Origin: Paenibacillus tianmuensis
GTDB taxonomy: Bacteria; Bacillota; Bacilli; Paenibacillales; NBRC-103111
Assembly (NCBI RefSeq): GCF_900100345.1
Contig: NZ_FMTT01000002.1
Span: forward strand, 124,001-188,000
Length of the DNA stretch: 64,000 bases
Direction of reading: 5' to 3'
Part shown: positions 62,063-64,000 of the stretch, piece by piece
Layout: each line of letters opens with the position of its first letter
Numbering within the stretch: the stretch's first letter is position 1
The notes under the pieces: model-generated
Database searches by the model: none
What the model was told of the DNA's origin: nothing
The model's input: only the letters and a program-made list of their open reading frames with translations
Made by a program: the position numbers and the translations under genes

Positions 62063-62797
62063 TTACAGCACATATTGATCGCCCGTACGGGCGAGATCAA
62101 TCGGTCCTGGATACGTCTCTTGCGCCTCCCGGACAAGCTGGCCGAGATCGCCGTATTGGGGAAGATGCGTCAGCACGAGCCGCTTCGCTCCGCACTGCGA
62201 GGCGAGCCTTCCCGCTTCGCCGGCGGTCAGATGTCCACCGATTTTGCCGAAATATTCGTTGTACAGATTGCTTTCGCAAAGCAGCAGATCCGCGTTCCGG
62301 CCGATTCGTACCAAATCGTCGTTCCAAGCGGTATCCGCCGTAAACACGAGCGTCTGTCCCCCATGCTCGATGCGCATGGACAGGCACGGAACGGGATGGG
62401 TCGTATGCCCGAAGGTCCAGGTCAGATCGCCAAGCGTAAGCGTATCTCCTACCGCAATGACATGCGAATGCATGTACTCTCCGTAAGCGAGCGTTGCGAA
62501 GGCCTCCGGGTCCGCGTCGTGAGCGTAAATCTCGATCGGCTTCGTCCTGCGGCCGAGCTGCATCAGAATCATCGCCGCATGCTGCAGACAGTACACGTCG
62601 GCGATATGATCCGTATGGTAATGCGTGAGCACGACCGCGTCCAGCTCCTCCAGCGGCAGATGCCGCTGGAGCTGGGCGAGCGCGCCGGAGCCGCAATCCA
62701 GCAGCACGTTGACCGACTCCGTCTGAATCAAATACGACGCCGACGCCGAATCCGCAGCCGGATAAGCGCCCCACGGGCCCAAAATCGTTAATTTCAT
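62063..62797 (-). CDS. MBL-fold metallo-hydrolase (YhfI-like)
   Basis: 244 residues. Opens KLTILGPWGAYPAADSASAS; metal site THYHTDH, later TADTAW and LTHLP. This is the RNase Z-like branch of metallo-beta-lactamase proteins, similar to B. subtilis YhfI. Substrate unknown. Start ATG 62797 overlaps the RpiR stop (ATGA). GGGG about 8 nt upstream. Confidence 0.85.
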   Translation of the reverse strand: MKLTILGPWGAYPAADSASASYLIQTESVNVLLDCGSGALAQLQRHLPLEELDAVVLTHYHTDHIADVYCLQHAAMILMQLGRRTKPIEIYAHDADPEAFATLAYGEYMHSHVIAVGDTLTLGDLTWTFGHTTHPVPCLSMRIEHGGQTLVFTADTAWNDDLVRIGRNADLLLCESNLYNEYFGKIGGHLTAGEAGRLASQCGAKRLVLTHLPQYGDLGQLVREAQETYPGPIDLARTGDQYVL

Positions 62798-63663
62798 TTC
62801 GTTGTCCCCTTTCCGTTCGGTCCGGTCCACCCAGACGATTCCGTCTCGAACATCCGGAACTTCCGTTCCATCTCCACCATATTGCGCTTGACCCGCTCCA
62901 AATCGAGCTGGGCCATCTTCTTGATCAAGGCGTTCGCCAGCGCAAGCGGCGCCACGTACGAATCGAGAAAGCCCCGCGAACGGGTGGCGGCAAGCAAATA
63001 CACGTCGGCCAGCTTGGCAAAAGGCGACACCGGCGAATCCGTTAAGGCGACGATGCGCGCGCCCTTCTCTTTCGCCGCTTCCGTCAAGTGCCTCGTCGTC
63101 TGGCAGTAGCGGGGAAACCCTGAGACGAGCAGCACGTCCCCCGGCCGGAAATGCGCCGCATATTCCGCCGCCTCGCCTTGCGGCACCAACCGGGCCTGGC
63201 CGAGCATGTAATGCAGGATGTAAGCGAGCGGCGCCGTCACCGCAAGGCCTGCGCGCCAGCCTGCCGTATACGTGCGCTCCGCGTCCAGCAGCAGCCGGAC
63301 CGCCTCCTCCACCTTCGCCTCCTGCTTGAGCGCAGCCGTCTCGCGGAGGTTGTCGATATCCCGCGCGAACAGCTCGTCAAGCCACGTTGCCTGCTCCTCC
63401 TGCGCCGTCTCGAGCAGCCGCTGCACCGGGCGCGCCTGCAGAAACTGCGATTGCAGCTCGCTCTGCAGCGCGGCGTAGCCTTCGAAGCCGAGCGTCTGCG
63501 CGAGCCGGTGCACCGTAGCCTCGCTGACGCCGGCAAGTTCGCCCATCTTTTTGGCCGGCAGCACGGCCGCCTGGCGGATGTCTTTGGTCAGGAAGTAAGC
63601 GGCTTTCTTTTGACTCGGACTGAGCGAATCGAATAGTTGCTCGATCTTGCGTTCCACGCTCAT
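62794..63663 (-). CDS. MurR/RpiR-family transcriptional regulator
   Basis: 289 residues. N-terminal helix-turn-helix (MGELAGVSEATVHRLAQTLG, about 40-59) and a C-terminal SIS domain (about 125-260; VLLVSGFPRYCQTTRHLTEA) that binds phosphosugars in characterised relatives. Probably controls this operon. Start ATG 63663 overlaps the HAD stop (ATGA). Confidence 0.9.
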   Translation of the reverse strand: MSVERKIEQLFDSLSPSQKKAAYFLTKDIRQAAVLPAKKMGELAGVSEATVHRLAQTLGFEGYAALQSELQSQFLQARPVQRLLETAQEEQATWLDELFARDIDNLRETAALKQEAKVEEAVRLLLDAERTYTAGWRAGLAVTAPLAYILHYMLGQARLVPQGEAAEYAAHFRPGDVLLVSGFPRYCQTTRHLTEAAKEKGARIVALTDSPVSPFAKLADVYLLAATRSRGFLDSYVAPLALANALIKKMAQLDLERVKRNMVEMERKFRMFETESSGWTGPNGKGTTK

Positions 63664-64000
63664 ACGCTGCACTTCCTTTCCTTTCTTTGCAAATAAGCGG
63701 GCAGCTCCTGTACCGACGCAAGGACGGGCTCATACTGCACCTCTTCGATGCCGACCCGGCCGAACCGGTTGATCAGGCAGCAGTCCATCCCCACCTCGCG
63801 GCAGCCGACGACATCGTCGTAATAATTGTCTCCAACGTAGGAGCATTCCTCTGCACGTACGCCCGCCTGCCGCAGCGCCAGCTCGAAGATGGCCCGGTCC
63901 GGCTTCTCGACACCGACTTCCGAAGAGACGATCACATGGTCGAAATACGGCAGCAGTCCGGTATCCGCCAGCACCTGCCTGGCGCTTGAATCCCAGTTGG
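63660..64000 (-). CDS. HAD-family hydrolase, 5' end outside window
   Basis: The visible C-terminal 113 codons have VSSEVGVEKPDRAIFELAL (motif III lysine) and VGDNYYDDVVG (motif IV), typical of HAD-IA phosphatases. Motif I is beyond base 64000. The frame is open to the edge, so the ATG at 63974 is internal. Its stop overlaps the RpiR start, so it is the upstream member of the operon. Confidence 0.85.
   Translation of the reverse strand, partial: NWDSSARQVLADTGLLPYFDHVIVSSEVGVEKPDRAIFELALRQAGVRAEECSYVGDNYYDDVVGCREVGMDCCLINRFGRVGIEEVQYEPVLASVQELPAYLQRKERKCSV

Noticed and set aside
1-64000. tRNA, rRNA, CRISPR arrays, transposases or phage genes
   Set aside because: None could be recognised; short tandem motifs seen were coding or terminator hairpins.

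Overview
The window looks like a chromosomal segment of a spore-forming, moderately GC-rich Firmicute of the Paenibacillaceae type (Paenibacillus, Cohnella or a close relative). The reasons are a Bacillus-type primosome (DnaI/DnaB), Sda, a Spo0E-like peptide and GerQ (sporulation), an S-layer-homology surface protein, coproheme decarboxylase HemQ, the yuiB-yumB-yumC and yutM-yutJ-yuzB-yutI neighbourhoods also known from Bacillus subtilis, and menaquinone genes of the futalosine route. No rRNA, tRNA, CRISPR array, insertion sequence or prophage was seen.

Layout. 1-5.5 kb: uvrC (cut by the window edge), trxA, a small membrane protein, dnaI, dnaB, yuiB and an unlisted 34-residue membrane peptide. 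5.6-17.8 kb: hemQ, the NDH-2-like yumB and the ferredoxin-NADP reductase yumC, sda with DnaA boxes, several small unknown genes, an AT-rich stretch with an XRE regulator and a lipoprotein, then the Fe-S and redox genes yutM, yutJ, yuzB and yutI around mqnE, which has a long structured leader. 17.8-25.9 kb: an SDR protein, a HEPN protein, a UbiD-family decarboxylase (probably the menaquinone enzyme), ctaA, a thioredoxin-like protein, an SPFH/ribbon-helix-helix pair and a copper-amine-oxidase-N-domain lipoprotein. 26-38 kb: DUF2515, a MurJ-like flippase, DUF456, a HAD phosphatase, asparagine synthetase, a TIM-barrel isomerase, a truncated metal-binding lipoprotein gene, a class B PBP, a membrane transglutaminase and small membrane proteins. 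38-45 kb: an MFS transporter, an S-layer-type protein, an orphan SMI1/KNR4 protein, a toprim protein, an AEC carrier, Sco and ctaB. 45-50.3 kb: urease operon ureABCFGD behind a perfect GlnR/TnrA box. 50.5-55.5 kb: aldo/keto reductase, gerQ and a coupled aas-lplT pair behind a FapR-like box. 55.6-64 kb: a tightly packed minus-strand operon with HAD hydrolase, RpiR regulator, MBL hydrolase, a five-part oligopeptide-type ABC transporter and a metallophosphoesterase.

A recurring theme is aerobic respiration and its cofactors: HemQ makes heme, CtaB and CtaA convert it to heme O and A, Sco loads copper into cytochrome oxidase, MqnE and the UbiD-family enzyme make menaquinone, and YumB and YutJ are NDH-2-like flavoproteins. 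Other themes are envelope building, sporulation control and nitrogen supply.

Most CDS starts were chosen from visible Shine-Dalgarno spacing, so several differ from the longest possible ORF. Family names come from recognising conserved sequence without a database search. Promoters, operators and RNA structures were read by eye.
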